A stretch of DNA of 64,000 bases, taken from the NCBI GenBank assembly GCA_024398075.1, contig JAKSJM010000003.1:30776-94775 (forward strand), read 5' to 3'. The notes beneath the pieces were generated by a model. That model searched no databases and was not told the origin of the DNA. It worked only from the letters and a program-made list of their open reading frames with translations. Made by a program: the position numbers and the translations under genes. Below are positions 27,653 through 36,497 of the stretch, in pieces; position 1 is the first letter of the stretch; every line of letters begins with the position of its first letter. Source of the stretch: Bacteroidales bacterium. Lineage in GTDB: Bacteria > Bacteroidota > Bacteroidia > Bacteroidales > UBA932.

Positions 27653-28681
27653 CTAGTCTTTCTTAGTAATCTCGATTTCAAAAACAAGAGGAGCATAAGG
27701 AGGAATGGCAGAACTGCTGCCACTGTAGCCGTATCCACGATCTGAGATGAATACGCCTGCTCCCTTCTCGCCTACTTTCATGCCATAGATGGTCTTTTTG
27801 AATCCATCGATCACATCTGAGTTACTGGTGCCCATGGTTAGTTCCTCATATTTGTCTCCCCAGGTCACAAATGTAGGCTCATAGGTGTTTGATGGCTTGT
27901 AAATGCCATGTACCTTGGCTGTATCTGCGATGGTGGTATCGAACACCTTGCCATTCAGCATACGACCTGTATAGTTTAGGTAAACCTTATCGCCATTCTT
28001 GAATGAAGTGGTATCTACACAATCCTTGATTTTGAGATAGTAGAAACCGAGTCCTGTAGAATCTGGAATGTTATGATAGGTCTTCGCCATGTAATTCTCC
28101 GCCTCGGCGATCTCCCACTTCTGGATGTCAGGAATAGCATCTGTGACCTCGATGGTGTAGATACAATCTGTTCCGCTAACATTCGCAAGATACTCCTCTT
28201 CTGTATCATATCTAGAATATGTAGCCAGCCATCCAGGTACTATCACAGTTCTTTTGCCACCCACCTTCATGGTAGAAAGCAGAGCCTCCATACCGGCCTC
28301 AAGATTCTTCTCCCCGAGATAGTCCAGTCCGCGGAAATAGACATACGGACCGTAATATGTAGACTCGGAGTATGTGCCAAGCTGCTTGGCAAGAGACTCC
28401 ACTGAAGTCTTCTTTACATTACCCTGAAGATCCCTTGATGTGTAGTAAGCTCTGATATATGGATACGTTTCCATATCTGATATGGAGACGCCACTGCCTG
28501 GCTCGTCTTCGATGATATAAATGCCTGGCTCAACTCTCTTTGCATCTGGATAATGGGTGAGCAGCCATGCGTCAAAATATCTCTTGGCTGCATCATTCTT
28601 TCCCGATGTACTTGACTTGGCACAGCCGGAGAACAAGGCAGCTACCATAGTCAAAGCAAAAAACGTCTTTCTAAATGTCAT
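27653..28681 (-). CDS. FKBP-type peptidyl-prolyl isomerase lipoprotein, two FKBP-like domains
   Basis: 342 residues. Lipoprotein signal MTFRKTFFALTMVAALFSGC. The C-terminal FKBP domain is well formed (DKVYLNYTGRMLNGKVFDTT, DVIDGFKKTIYGMKVGEKG, IPPYAPLVFEIEI). The N-terminal ~200 residues contain a weaker FKBP-like domain (GMEALLSTMKVGGKRTVIVP). It probably helps fold or bind secreted proteins from the inner face of the outer membrane or periplasm. A second FKBP-like lipoprotein is encoded 20 bases upstream. Confidence 0.88.
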   Translation of the reverse strand: MTFRKTFFALTMVAALFSGCAKSSTSGKNDAAKRYFDAWLLTHYPDAKRVEPGIYIIEDEPGSGVSISDMETYPYIRAYYTSRDLQGNVKKTSVESLAKQLGTYSESTYYGPYVYFRGLDYLGEKNLEAGMEALLSTMKVGGKRTVIVPGWLATYSRYDTEEEYLANVSGTDCIYTIEVTDAIPDIQKWEIAEAENYMAKTYHNIPDSTGLGFYYLKIKDCVDTTSFKNGDKVYLNYTGRMLNGKVFDTTIADTAKVHGIYKPSNTYEPTFVTWGDKYEELTMGTSNSDVIDGFKKTIYGMKVGEKGAGVFISDRGYGYSGSSSAIPPYAPLVFEIEITKKD

Positions 28682-28701
28682 ATATAGTCCTTAATATTAT
28701 C

Positions 28702-29322
28702 TTAGTTTTCAACTGTTTCCACCCAAATTCTATAAGCAAGCGGAACCCTTGGTGGGATAGTTCCTACAGGATGGCTGCCAAATCCACTCTTTCCAGAGAA
28801 AAGAATCACACACTCCTCCCCCGGCTTTACACCGACGAGTCCTCTCTTCAAGCCATCCACTATCTTGGCGTCAGAAAGCTTAATCGAGATAGGGTCTGTG
28901 TCCACACAATCCCATCCTGACGAAGCAGCCAGCTCCTGCATATTAGTCGCAAAAAGCGAGCCTGCATTCAGAGAACCGCTGGAAAAATCATACCCAGCAT
29001 AGAAAAATGAAACATTTCCCCTCTTAAGCAATGCATCTCCGTCTCCCTCCTGAATGGTGACTCTGGTGGCGCCGCCATAATATGTAACGGTAATGGTGTC
29101 GCGCACCTCTCCTTCTTCCGTTATAGTGACCTTAGCCACTCTAAGGACAGTCGTGCCACCATCCTCCACCATGCTAAGTGTATCACATGGAGTTATCAAG
29201 CCCTCGATAAATCTGTCGATCGTCTCTTCCTGCTTAGCGTATGTCTGCTCCTCTGAAGCCTTGGTACAAGCGAAGGCAGCAAGAAGACAGAATGACAAAA
29301 GTAAGATTTTATCTATCCTCAT
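28702..29322 (-). CDS. FKBP-like lipoprotein
   Basis: 206 residues from the ATG at 29322 (a TTG directly before is ignored). Lipobox LLAAFAC near residue 19. The C-terminal half matches an FKBP domain end (AKIVDGLKRGLVGVKPGEE, SGKSGFG, IPPRVPLAYRIWVE). The N-terminal half is a short domain with little recognisable sequence. The isomerase active site is not fully conserved, so it may be a binding protein. It overlaps the DHH gene stop by 14 bases. Confidence 0.8.
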   Translation of the reverse strand: MRIDKILLLSFCLLAAFACTKASEEQTYAKQEETIDRFIEGLITPCDTLSMVEDGGTTVLRVAKVTITEEGEVRDTITVTYYGGATRVTIQEGDGDALLKRGNVSFFYAGYDFSSGSLNAGSLFATNMQELAASSGWDCVDTDPISIKLSDAKIVDGLKRGLVGVKPGEECVILFSGKSGFGSHPVGTIPPRVPLAYRIWVETVEN

Positions 29323-30367
29323 CAAAATAATCTTTCAAAATGTTTTCAACATAAGTCTCTGCTTCCGACGGACTGGATATGTCCTGAGGGAAGAAAAGGC
29401 GCCCTCCTGATGCCTGCTCATGACCGCCCCCATGAAAATATCTGGATGCCAATGCATTTGCAGAATAACCCGCCTTAGAGCGAACTGACACCCTGAAAAA
29501 GTCATTGTCTTCACGAAGGTAAAGGCTGTACTTTACGTCAGCCACCTGAAGTGGAATATTCACAAAACCTTCCAGGTCACCTTCCTGAAGGTCAAATCTT
29601 TCCTGTTCCTCTCGCCTAAGGATAGTGTATGCCACGCCATAGGAAGTAGTAACAAGTTTTCTATCCAGAAGATAACCAATAAGCCTTATTCTATTTTCCC
29701 TATACTCATTGTATACATGAGAAACGATATCATTTCTATCGACACCCGCAGCAAGAAGGTCCGACGCCATCTTGAGCGTCGACGGATACACTGAGTTCGC
29801 GAAGTTATTTGTGTCCGTCGTCATGCCTGACATCAATGCGTAAGAGCACTCTTTGGGCAGTTTTGTAGCATCGCCATTGACCTGAGGCATGGCCATCAGC
29901 ACCTCATAAAGGAGTTCAGAGGCAGAAGAAATATCAGGCGTCGAGAAAACAATGTCAAAAGCCTCCTCGTCAGGATTCAAATGATGATCCACCAATACTT
30001 TAGGTGCTTTAGACGCCTCAAGTAAAGGCTGAAGTCCATCGGTTCTGGAAAAAGAATTGAAATCTAGACAAACCACAAGATCCGACGAATTCATCCAATC
30101 CTTGACTTCATCGGGATCATTTGTAAAATCCAGATAAAGATTATCAGCATTCGAGGGCAATATAAATGCTATGTTCTGCGAAATAGCATTTGGCATAACC
30201 ACCTTAGTATCAACATTATAGAAGGACCTTAGAAACACCATCAAAGCAGTGGTGCTACCAAGCGCATCGCCATCAGGACGTGTATGCGTCGTGATGGCAA
30301 TTCTCTTCGAACTGGCGAAGAGAGCGTCAAGTCTGGCTATGTCATTCTCAATAATGTGGAACATCAT
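29309..30367 (-). CDS. DHH-family phosphoesterase, NrnA-like (oligoribonuclease/pAp phosphatase)
   Basis: 352 residues from the ATG at 30367; an in-frame TTG further up is inside the -7 box. The DHH domain has HTRPDGDALGS, LDFNSFSRTDG and the name-giving VDHH. The DHHA1 domain ends with GGGHEQASGG. NrnA degrades short RNA oligonucleotides and dephosphorylates pAp in the cytoplasm. It is the first gene of the operon running to the serine hydrolase. Confidence 0.92.
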   Translation of the reverse strand: MMFHIIENDIARLDALFASSKRIAITTHTRPDGDALGSTTALMVFLRSFYNVDTKVVMPNAISQNIAFILPSNADNLYLDFTNDPDEVKDWMNSSDLVVCLDFNSFSRTDGLQPLLEASKAPKVLVDHHLNPDEEAFDIVFSTPDISSASELLYEVLMAMPQVNGDATKLPKECSYALMSGMTTDTNNFANSVYPSTLKMASDLLAAGVDRNDIVSHVYNEYRENRIRLIGYLLDRKLVTTSYGVAYTILRREEQERFDLQEGDLEGFVNIPLQVADVKYSLYLREDNDFFRVSVRSKAGYSANALASRYFHGGGHEQASGGRLFFPQDISSPSEAETYVENILKDYFDEDR

Positions 30368-30382
30368 GTGTAATTTGGTTTG

Positions 30383-30390
30383 CAAATTTA
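30383..30390 (-). promoter_or_regulatory. -7 box TAAATTTG of the DHH-FKBP-MATE operon
   Basis: Minus-strand TAAATTTG ends 15 bases before the ATG at 30367. Confidence 0.5.
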
Positions 30391-30399
30391 CAAAGAATA

Positions 30400-30430
30400 T
30401 TGCATTTCATAATTCATTTTTATAACTTTG
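30400..30430 (+). promoter_or_regulatory. Promoter of the 30476-34278 operon
   Basis: TTG at 30400-30402, 20 bases, TAACTTTG at 30423-30430; 45 bases before the ATG at 30476. A good -33/-7 pair. Confidence 0.6.
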
Positions 30431-30475
30431 TCCGTTGTAAAGACTGTTTACGGAAATAAAATAAAACATAATACA

Positions 30476-31171
30476 ATGAATCCAATTCTTAAAAAAGTAT
30501 TGACTTGGCTCGTTCTTCCTGCCATCATCGTGGTCCTCGTTTACACTATCGTACAGAGCATCATGCAGCCTGTTAACTTCAACAAGGAGAAGGCTCAGCG
30601 TGAAGAAGTGGCTATCCAGCGTCTTAAGGACATCCGTACACTCCAGGTAGCTTACAAGAGCGTTCACAACAAGTTCAACTCATCTGTTGACTCACTCATC
30701 GACTTCTACAACAAGGAGCAGATGGCTGTGATCATGCAGGTAGGTTCTATGGATGACTCACTCGCAGTTGCTCACACAGAGGCTGTAAAGAAAGCAAACA
30801 GAAAGATCACTGGTGCTCAGCTTTATGACATGTACCTCAAGGGTGACAAGAACCTCGTTTTCAAGGTTGAGAACAAGATAGCAGTCAGCGACACTCTCTT
30901 CAACGATCGCGAGGATTTCTGCATCGACTCACTCAAGTACATCCCATTCTCTGGAAAGACCCCTGTCATCATGGAGTCTATCGTAAAGAAGGTTTCAGGT
31001 GTAGATGTTCCTCTCTTCGAGGCTAAGATGCCTTACAGAGATCTCCTCAAGGGCATGGATAACCAGCTCAGAATTAATCTCGATTTCGACAGAAGAGATC
31101 AGAACAAGTACGAAGGTCTTCAGGTTGGTAGCATTACAGCTCCAAATAACAACGCAGGAAACTGGGAGTAA
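30476..31171 (+). CDS. Conserved membrane-anchored protein, function unknown
   Basis: 231 residues from the ATG at 30476 (MNPILKKVLTWLVLPAIIVVL). One N-terminal transmembrane helix (about 8-28) is followed by a mixed helical and beta domain on the periplasmic side; segments such as EEVAIQRLKDIRTLQVAYKS suggest a helix near the membrane. I do not recognise a named family, but the style is that of conserved Bacteroidales proteins. It is first in an operon with a DUF3822 protein, rsmD and a GH2 enzyme. Confidence 0.8.
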   Translation: MNPILKKVLTWLVLPAIIVVLVYTIVQSIMQPVNFNKEKAQREEVAIQRLKDIRTLQVAYKSVHNKFNSSVDSLIDFYNKEQMAVIMQVGSMDDSLAVAHTEAVKKANRKITGAQLYDMYLKGDKNLVFKVENKIAVSDTLFNDREDFCIDSLKYIPFSGKTPVIMESIVKKVSGVDVPLFEAKMPYRDLLKGMDNQLRINLDFDRRDQNKYEGLQVGSITAPNNNAGNWE

Positions 31172-31175
31172 TCTG

Positions 31176-31859
31176 ATGGATCAAATACAGAAAGAGAGAA
31201 TATCCATTCAAGTAACCTTGAGTGGATATTCTTTTAAAATAGAGAGTGGTGACGACGTCAAGACATCTGGATGGCTTGGCGCCGAGCGTGTCTTTACCTG
31301 CCCAGAGCTCCAGAAGCGCTACGACGAAGTACGCATAGCGCTACTCACGCCGAAATTCACTCTGGTACCTTCACAGTTCTTCACGCCGTCTTCATCCAGA
31401 AGCATGCTCTCAGACGTGATGAACATCAGGGAGAGCGACGCTGTGGAATATGTTGAAGTGCCACAGTTTGGTGCATGCCTCATATTCTCAAACTCGATAG
31501 ACGAGTCACTGTCCAAGGTCATTGAACAGACAGTAAGGACCACTTCAGGAGAGACGGCAAGGATACTTCCAGAGATGTATTATATATTGGAAGAACTCCC
31601 TATGTGTCCAGAGTACAACAAGATATTGGCGACATGGAAAGATGGCTATCTTCACCTCGCCATTGCCCAGGGAAAGAGCCTTCTTCTGGCAAACAGCTTC
31701 CAGGCGCCAGACTTCACCACAGCGGAGTACTTCATCTTCAATGCCATGAAGTCTCTCCAGCTGAATCCAGAGGTATCTACCATATGCTGGAGAATGCCAC
31801 TCAAGGCCGAAGATGAGATGTCACTTTACAGATACTTCAAAGCAGTAGAGCAGATATGA
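31176..31859 (+). CDS. DUF3822 family protein
   Basis: 227 residues from the ATG at 31176 (MDQIQKERISIQVTLSGYSF). The length and pattern fit DUF3822, a Bacteroidota family often found before rsmD with an actin/hexokinase-like fold. No catalytic residues can be assigned. The TGA stop overlaps the ATG of rsmD by four bases (ATGA), so they are coupled. The frame extends upstream into the previous gene, but the ATG chosen is 4 bases after that stop. Confidence 0.8.
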   Translation: MDQIQKERISIQVTLSGYSFKIESGDDVKTSGWLGAERVFTCPELQKRYDEVRIALLTPKFTLVPSQFFTPSSSRSMLSDVMNIRESDAVEYVEVPQFGACLIFSNSIDESLSKVIEQTVRTTSGETARILPEMYYILEELPMCPEYNKILATWKDGYLHLAIAQGKSLLLANSFQAPDFTTAEYFIFNAMKSLQLNPEVSTICWRMPLKAEDEMSLYRYFKAVEQI

Positions 31860-32392
31860 GAATTATAGGAGGAAAGCTCAAGGGAAAGTCCATCAATCCA
31901 CCTGCAGGTTACAAGGCACGCCCTACCACCGATTTCGCAAAGGAAGGATTGTTCAACATCCTGGACAACGAATATGAGTTCGAGGACCTCAAGGTGCTTG
32001 ATCTCTTCGGTGGCACTGGTTCTATTGCCTTTGAATTTGCATCCAGAGGCGCGTCAAGGGTCTACTGTGTGGAGATGACCAGAGAGAACGCCTCATTCAT
32101 CAAGACCGAGGCTGGAAGGCTAGGGCTTTCAAACGTCACCATGGTAAGAGACAATGTGTTTGACTTCCTCCCTATCTGCAGAGAAAAATTCGACATCATT
32201 TTCGCGGACCCTCCATACGCATTGGAAAATCTCGAAACCATACCAGACCAGGTTCTCAGCCTGGATTTGCTCCACCCAGAGTGTTATTTCATACTCGAGC
32301 ACGGAGACGAGCACTCGTTCAAGGAGCATCCCTGCTTCGTCAAGGAAAAGATATACGGAAGAGTTCACTTCTCATTTTTCATAAAAAAATAA
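31856..32392 (+). CDS. rsmD: 16S rRNA (guanine(966)-N(2))-methyltransferase
   Basis: 178 residues. SAM-binding motif I is LDLFGGTGSIAFEFASRG (around 45-62) and the N6/N2-methylase catalytic motif is FADPPY (around 117). The start MRIIGGKLKG and RPTTDFAKEGLFNIL are typical of RsmD. It methylates G966 of 16S rRNA in the 30S subunit. Its start overlaps the DUF3822 stop. Confidence 0.94.
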   Translation: MRIIGGKLKGKSINPPAGYKARPTTDFAKEGLFNILDNEYEFEDLKVLDLFGGTGSIAFEFASRGASRVYCVEMTRENASFIKTEAGRLGLSNVTMVRDNVFDFLPICREKFDIIFADPPYALENLETIPDQVLSLDLLHPECYFILEHGDEHSFKEHPCFVKEKIYGRVHFSFFIKK

Positions 32393-32397
32393 AGGTT

Positions 32398-34278
32398 ATG
32401 ACAGCTTCAATCAAAGCTATCCTCGCCGCCGGAGCCATATGCATGGCACTGGTGGCTTGCTCAGAGCGTACCTCAAAGGTAGAATGGGCACCCGCTGGAG
32501 ACAAGATCAGAACCAGTTGGGCAGAAGAAGTATCACCACAGAATGCTCATCCAGAGTATCCAAGACCACAGATGGTCAGAGAAGCATGGCAGTCACTGAA
32601 TGGACTTTGGGACTATGCTATCGTAGAGGCGAATACAGACAAGATGCCTGATCCAGAAGGAAAGATCCTGGTTCCATTCCCAGTGGAGTCATCACTCTCT
32701 GGAGTCGGAAGAGCTGTCTCAGCGGACAGTTCACTATGGTACAAGAGGATCATTGAGATTCCTAAAAAATGGAGCGGAAAGCGCATCATGCTGAACTTTG
32801 ATGCAGTGGACTGGGACTCTGAAGTATTCGTCAACGGCCAGAGCATGGGTAGACACACTGGAGGATACACAGCCTTCAGCTATGACATTACACCTTATTT
32901 ATATATGAACGGCAAGCAGACCATCGAGGTGAAAGTGCTTGACGCCACAGACAAGGGAAACTTCCAGCCAAGAGGCAAGCAGGTCTCAAATCCTAAGGGC
33001 ATCTGGTACACGAGAGTAACAGGTATCTGGCAGTCAGTGTGGATGGAAGCCGTCCCAGAGACATCCATCGAGAGTTACTATGCTGTAGCATCCCTTGCCG
33101 ACAGTTCATTAGTAGTCTACCCTACCATCAAGAATGCCAAGGAGGGTGACACCATCAAGATAGATCTCATCGAGGGCAAGGTGGGCTACTCAGCAGAAGA
33201 GCCTGGTACGAACGTCATCACGAGCATCAACACAGTCAGCGGAAAGCCTGCAAGGCTTGTCCTCAAGACCTTCAAGACATGGAGCCCCGATGAACCATAC
33301 CTCTATGGTTTGAACATCAGCGTAGTAAGAGGCAATGAAACTGTGGACTGCGTGAACGGATACACAGCGATGCGCGAGGTCGGTACCATCACGGACGCTG
33401 CAGGACACAAGCGCTTCGCGCTCAACGGCAAGCCTATCTTCCACTACGGACCTCTCGACCAGGGATGGTGGCCAGATGGACTGTATACAGCACCAACAGA
33501 CGATGCACTCAAGCACGACATCGAGATGACCAAGGCGTACGGCTTCAACATGATCAGAAAGCACATCAAGGTAGAGCCAGCAAGGTGGTATACACACTGC
33601 GATCAGCTTGGCGTCATGGTATGGCAGGATATGCCTTCAAATGCATCAAACGACCTCAACCATTGGGGTGACAATGAATACGATGAAGGTACAGACTTCC
33701 CTCTCAGCGAGGCTGCAAAAGCGAACTACTACAAAGAATGGACTGAGATCATGGCACAGCGCAAGGCATACCCTTGCATCGTGGTTTGGGTGCCATTCAA
33801 TGAGGCATGGGGCCAGTTCAACACCCCAGCAGTAGTAGCATACACAAAGAGCCAGGACGGCACCAGACTCGTGAATATGGCTTCTGGTGGAAACTGGATC
33901 AGCGGAGGTGTAGGCGACATCATGGACAGCCACAATTACCCTCAGCCAAGGATGAGAGTGTGGGATGCTGACCTAATCAATGTTGTAGGCGAATATGGTG
34001 GACTTGGTCTACCACTTGAGGGTCACCTATGGCAGGCCGACAAGAACTGGGGATACCAGGAGTTCAAGTCATCTGAGGAGGTCACTGACAAGTATGTAGA
34101 GTTCACTCTTACCATGAAGGAGCTCGAGAAGCAGGGAGTCAGTGGAGCAGTCTACACGCAGACCACCGACGTCGAGGGAGAGGTCAATGGCCTCATGACC
34201 TACGACAGAAAGGTCAACAAACTGGATATCGACAGAGTCTCAAAGGCAAACAAAGCAGTCATCGAACTGCTGAAATAA
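32398..34278 (+). CDS. Glycoside hydrolase family 2 lipoprotein (beta-galactosidase/glucuronidase-like)
   Basis: 626 residues from the ATG at 32398, with lipobox MALVAC at the end of a short signal. Three GH2 domains: sugar-binding jelly roll (about 60-215; LWYKRIIEIP, NFDAVDWDSEVFVNGQ), immunoglobulin-like domain, and TIM barrel. The acid/base Glu is in WVPFNEAWGQF and the likely nucleophile Glu in VVGEYGGLG. It removes a beta-linked sugar, with the specific sugar unknown. It is probably anchored at the outer membrane or facing the periplasm. No SusC/SusD pair is near, so it is a stand-alone enzyme, five bases behind rsmD. Confidence 0.9.
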   Translation: MTASIKAILAAGAICMALVACSERTSKVEWAPAGDKIRTSWAEEVSPQNAHPEYPRPQMVREAWQSLNGLWDYAIVEANTDKMPDPEGKILVPFPVESSLSGVGRAVSADSSLWYKRIIEIPKKWSGKRIMLNFDAVDWDSEVFVNGQSMGRHTGGYTAFSYDITPYLYMNGKQTIEVKVLDATDKGNFQPRGKQVSNPKGIWYTRVTGIWQSVWMEAVPETSIESYYAVASLADSSLVVYPTIKNAKEGDTIKIDLIEGKVGYSAEEPGTNVITSINTVSGKPARLVLKTFKTWSPDEPYLYGLNISVVRGNETVDCVNGYTAMREVGTITDAAGHKRFALNGKPIFHYGPLDQGWWPDGLYTAPTDDALKHDIEMTKAYGFNMIRKHIKVEPARWYTHCDQLGVMVWQDMPSNASNDLNHWGDNEYDEGTDFPLSEAAKANYYKEWTEIMAQRKAYPCIVVWVPFNEAWGQFNTPAVVAYTKSQDGTRLVNMASGGNWISGGVGDIMDSHNYPQPRMRVWDADLINVVGEYGGLGLPLEGHLWQADKNWGYQEFKSSEEVTDKYVEFTLTMKELEKQGVSGAVYTQTTDVEGEVNGLMTYDRKVNKLDIDRVSKANKAVIELLK

Positions 34279-34281
34279 AAT

Positions 34282-34314
34282 AAAGGGTGGCCAAACGGTC
34301 ACCCTTTATATTTT
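34282..34314. terminator. Bidirectional terminator between GH2 and FISUMP genes
   Basis: An 11-base stem AAAGGGTGGCC / GGTCACCCTTT (one G-U pair, loop AAAC, arms 34282-34292 and 34297-34307). On the plus strand TATATTTTAT follows; on the minus strand a TTATTTTATTT stretch follows. It sits between two convergent stops (34278 and 34328) and suits both. Confidence 0.8.
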
Positions 34315-34327
34315 ATATGTAAACAGA

Positions 34328-35350
34328 TTACTGTCTATCCCTGACGCAACGAACCTGAGCTGCGAAACCATCCTTAGCAGCGTTTCCACAGAAAAGATCT
34401 GGATTCTTCACATAGACATAGCGATAGAAAGCAAAATCATCATCCATCTCATCTGCTGTCCAGTGAGCTGAGTAGTCCACATAATTTCTGAACGAGTAGT
34501 CCGAACCTTCCACGAGGGCATATCCAAATGGGAAAAGGCTAATGCCAGTCTTATTTGTGACCTTGACATCTGGCCAGAACTCCCACATCTTGCTTCCATT
34601 GAAGTAGACATCCTCCATGAAAAGACCGGCTGCGCCCTTGAATGTAGAATTCTTGTCCGAAATCTCAGCGCCAGCGGCTTTGGCCGCGTCCATCCAGTCC
34701 TGCTGTGATGGGAGTCTCCAGCCCATAGGGCAGGCTGACTTGGCGTCTGTCCATGTATAGAAACGTCCTGCCACCTTCGACATAGCCTCCGAATCAAAGA
34801 AAGCCTTGCCCTTGGCAGCGTATGCAAGATTCTCTCTGAACCAGTCTGTCTTACCAATGGTAGTGCAGTTATATTTCATGCCGTCTCTTGCATCCACGAA
34901 AACGAAATCGCCTGATCTAAGCTGAAGGCCCTTGAGGGAACCATTCTCTCTATCAGAGTCCACGACTACGAACTTCTTTGAACATGAGCTGCTTGAATAT
35001 CCCTTCGCGCTGTAGTAGCATGTGACAGTGAAGGTACAAAGAGTATCTGGGACAACAAGCTTATAACGGCCGTCCTTACTCTCGGTAGATAGCTTGGTGG
35101 TATCTGTGAGTGAGATTCGAGAATCGTCCGAAATAAGTTGCCAGTATACCGTATAGTCGCCGCCATCTTCTCTCTTGGCCCCTGAAGGAACGAGATCGAA
35201 AGACTGCCCCTTGTTCACATATGAGGGAATATCGAACTTAAGAGAGCCTGAGAAGTAGTTTGTAGTAGTCTCCTCCTCCTTCTCTTTACATGAAAATGCA
35301 AGCAATGCTGAGGCAAAGAGTGCAAGCGAAATCTTCAAGTATTTATTCAT
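34328..35350 (-). CDS. FISUMP-domain lipoprotein
   Basis: 340 residues from the ATG at 35350, with lipobox SALLAFSC. Residues around 25-140 are beta-rich with Ig-like character (GGDYTVYWQLISDDSRISL). The C-terminal ~190 residues match the FISUMP domain: DGMKYNCTTIGKTDWFRENLAY, GRFYTWTDAKSACPMGWRLPSQQDW, and a final AAQVRCVRD. FISUMP domains occur in Bacteroidota and Fibrobacter surface proteins; function unclear. Likely on the cell surface. Confidence 0.85.
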   Translation of the reverse strand: MNKYLKISLALFASALLAFSCKEKEEETTTNYFSGSLKFDIPSYVNKGQSFDLVPSGAKREDGGDYTVYWQLISDDSRISLTDTTKLSTESKDGRYKLVVPDTLCTFTVTCYYSAKGYSSSSCSKKFVVVDSDRENGSLKGLQLRSGDFVFVDARDGMKYNCTTIGKTDWFRENLAYAAKGKAFFDSEAMSKVAGRFYTWTDAKSACPMGWRLPSQQDWMDAAKAAGAEISDKNSTFKGAAGLFMEDVYFNGSKMWEFWPDVKVTNKTGISLFPFGYALVEGSDYSFRNYVDYSAHWTADEMDDDFAFYRYVYVKNPDLFCGNAAKDGFAAQVRCVRDRQ

Positions 35351-35408
35351 CAAGTGCATAATTAGTCAATTAACTTACAAATATGAGCATTTTTTGCGTC
35401 AAAACCGC

Positions 35409-35416
35409 TAAATTTG
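35409..35416 (+). promoter_or_regulatory. -7 box TAAATTTG of the ApbE gene
   Basis: TAAATTTG ends 19 bases before the ATG at 35436. Confidence 0.5.
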
Positions 35417-35435
35417 TGCAAATACTTTGCCGAAA

Positions 35436-36497
35436 ATGAGAAGCATTGCCACATTTTTATGCATCACCATGCTAGCTGCCTTCACATTCTGTGGATGTAG
35501 CGACTCAGACAGATACATAGCCGTCACCGGTTTCGCCCAGGGAGGAACTTACTCAGTGAAGATGAACCTGAAGGGCGTGCATAAAGCACCGGAGCAGATA
35601 CGCGAAAGCATTGACTCTATCCTCACGCTCATCGACACCACCCTCTCAGGATACAACAAATCCTCCATGCTGAGCCGTTTCAATGCAGGGCAGGACATAG
35701 TACCGAACAAACTATTCATTGACATCTATGACTACTGCGCGGACATGTACGAGAAGACAGGCACCGCACTGGATGTAGCATCGGGACCATTGTTCGACAT
35801 CTGGGGCTTCGGTTTCAAGGGTGAGGCATTTCCTACGGAAGAAGAGGTGCAGAGCACACTCGGCGTCTGTGGTATGAAGAGACTATCAAAGAGGATGGAG
35901 GACGCCATCGAGAATGGCTCACTCTCCCCCATTTCACTTGTTAAAGACGGCTCGGAAGTTCTTCCAAGGTTGAATTACAATGCCGTAGCGCAAGGATATT
36001 CCTGCGACATGGTTGCAGACTATCTTCATTCTCTGGGCGTGCACGACATGCTGGTGGACATAGGTGAAATCTACTGCGAAGGAGTGAACCCTTCCGGACA
36101 AGGATGGACAATAGGTGTAGACAGGCCTGTGGACGGAAATGATGAGCTTGGCGCTGACCTGGATGGAATCTGGCAGTCGGATGGCAGAGGGCTTGGCATC
36201 GTCACATCTGGAAACTACCGCAAATTCCATATCGTGGACGGAAAGAAGTACGCACACACCGTGGATCCACGCACTGGTTATCCAGTCCAGCACAGCCTTC
36301 TGAGCGCTACCATCGTGGCACCGACTGCAGCAGATGCTGATGCATTGGCCACATACTGCATGGTCATTGGCCTGGATGAGGCGAAAGCATTCATCAGCGC
36401 ACACGAAGAACTCGAAGGCTACCTCATCTACGACGAGGATGGCCAGATGCGCGAGTGGGCGTCTGATGGCTTCAATGTGATCACATCGAAGAAATAG
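35436..36497 (+). CDS. ApbE-family FAD:protein FMN transferase, lipoprotein
   Basis: 353 residues from the ATG at 35436 (an in-frame TTG lies 9 bases earlier). Lipobox-like FTFCGC near residue 20. ApbE features: YNAVAQGYSCDMVADYL, VDIGEIYCEG at the FAD pocket, ITSGNYRKF-like VTSGNYR, and HTVDPRTGYPV before the metal-site region. It attaches FMN to threonine in proteins such as NqrB/C and RnfG/D on the outside of the membrane; none is adjacent. Its last 17 bases overlap the convergent comEC gene. Confidence 0.92.
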   Translation: MRSIATFLCITMLAAFTFCGCSDSDRYIAVTGFAQGGTYSVKMNLKGVHKAPEQIRESIDSILTLIDTTLSGYNKSSMLSRFNAGQDIVPNKLFIDIYDYCADMYEKTGTALDVASGPLFDIWGFGFKGEAFPTEEEVQSTLGVCGMKRLSKRMEDAIENGSLSPISLVKDGSEVLPRLNYNAVAQGYSCDMVADYLHSLGVHDMLVDIGEIYCEGVNPSGQGWTIGVDRPVDGNDELGADLDGIWQSDGRGLGIVTSGNYRKFHIVDGKKYAHTVDPRTGYPVQHSLLSATIVAPTAADADALATYCMVIGLDEAKAFISAHEELEGYLIYDEDGQMREWASDGFNVITSKK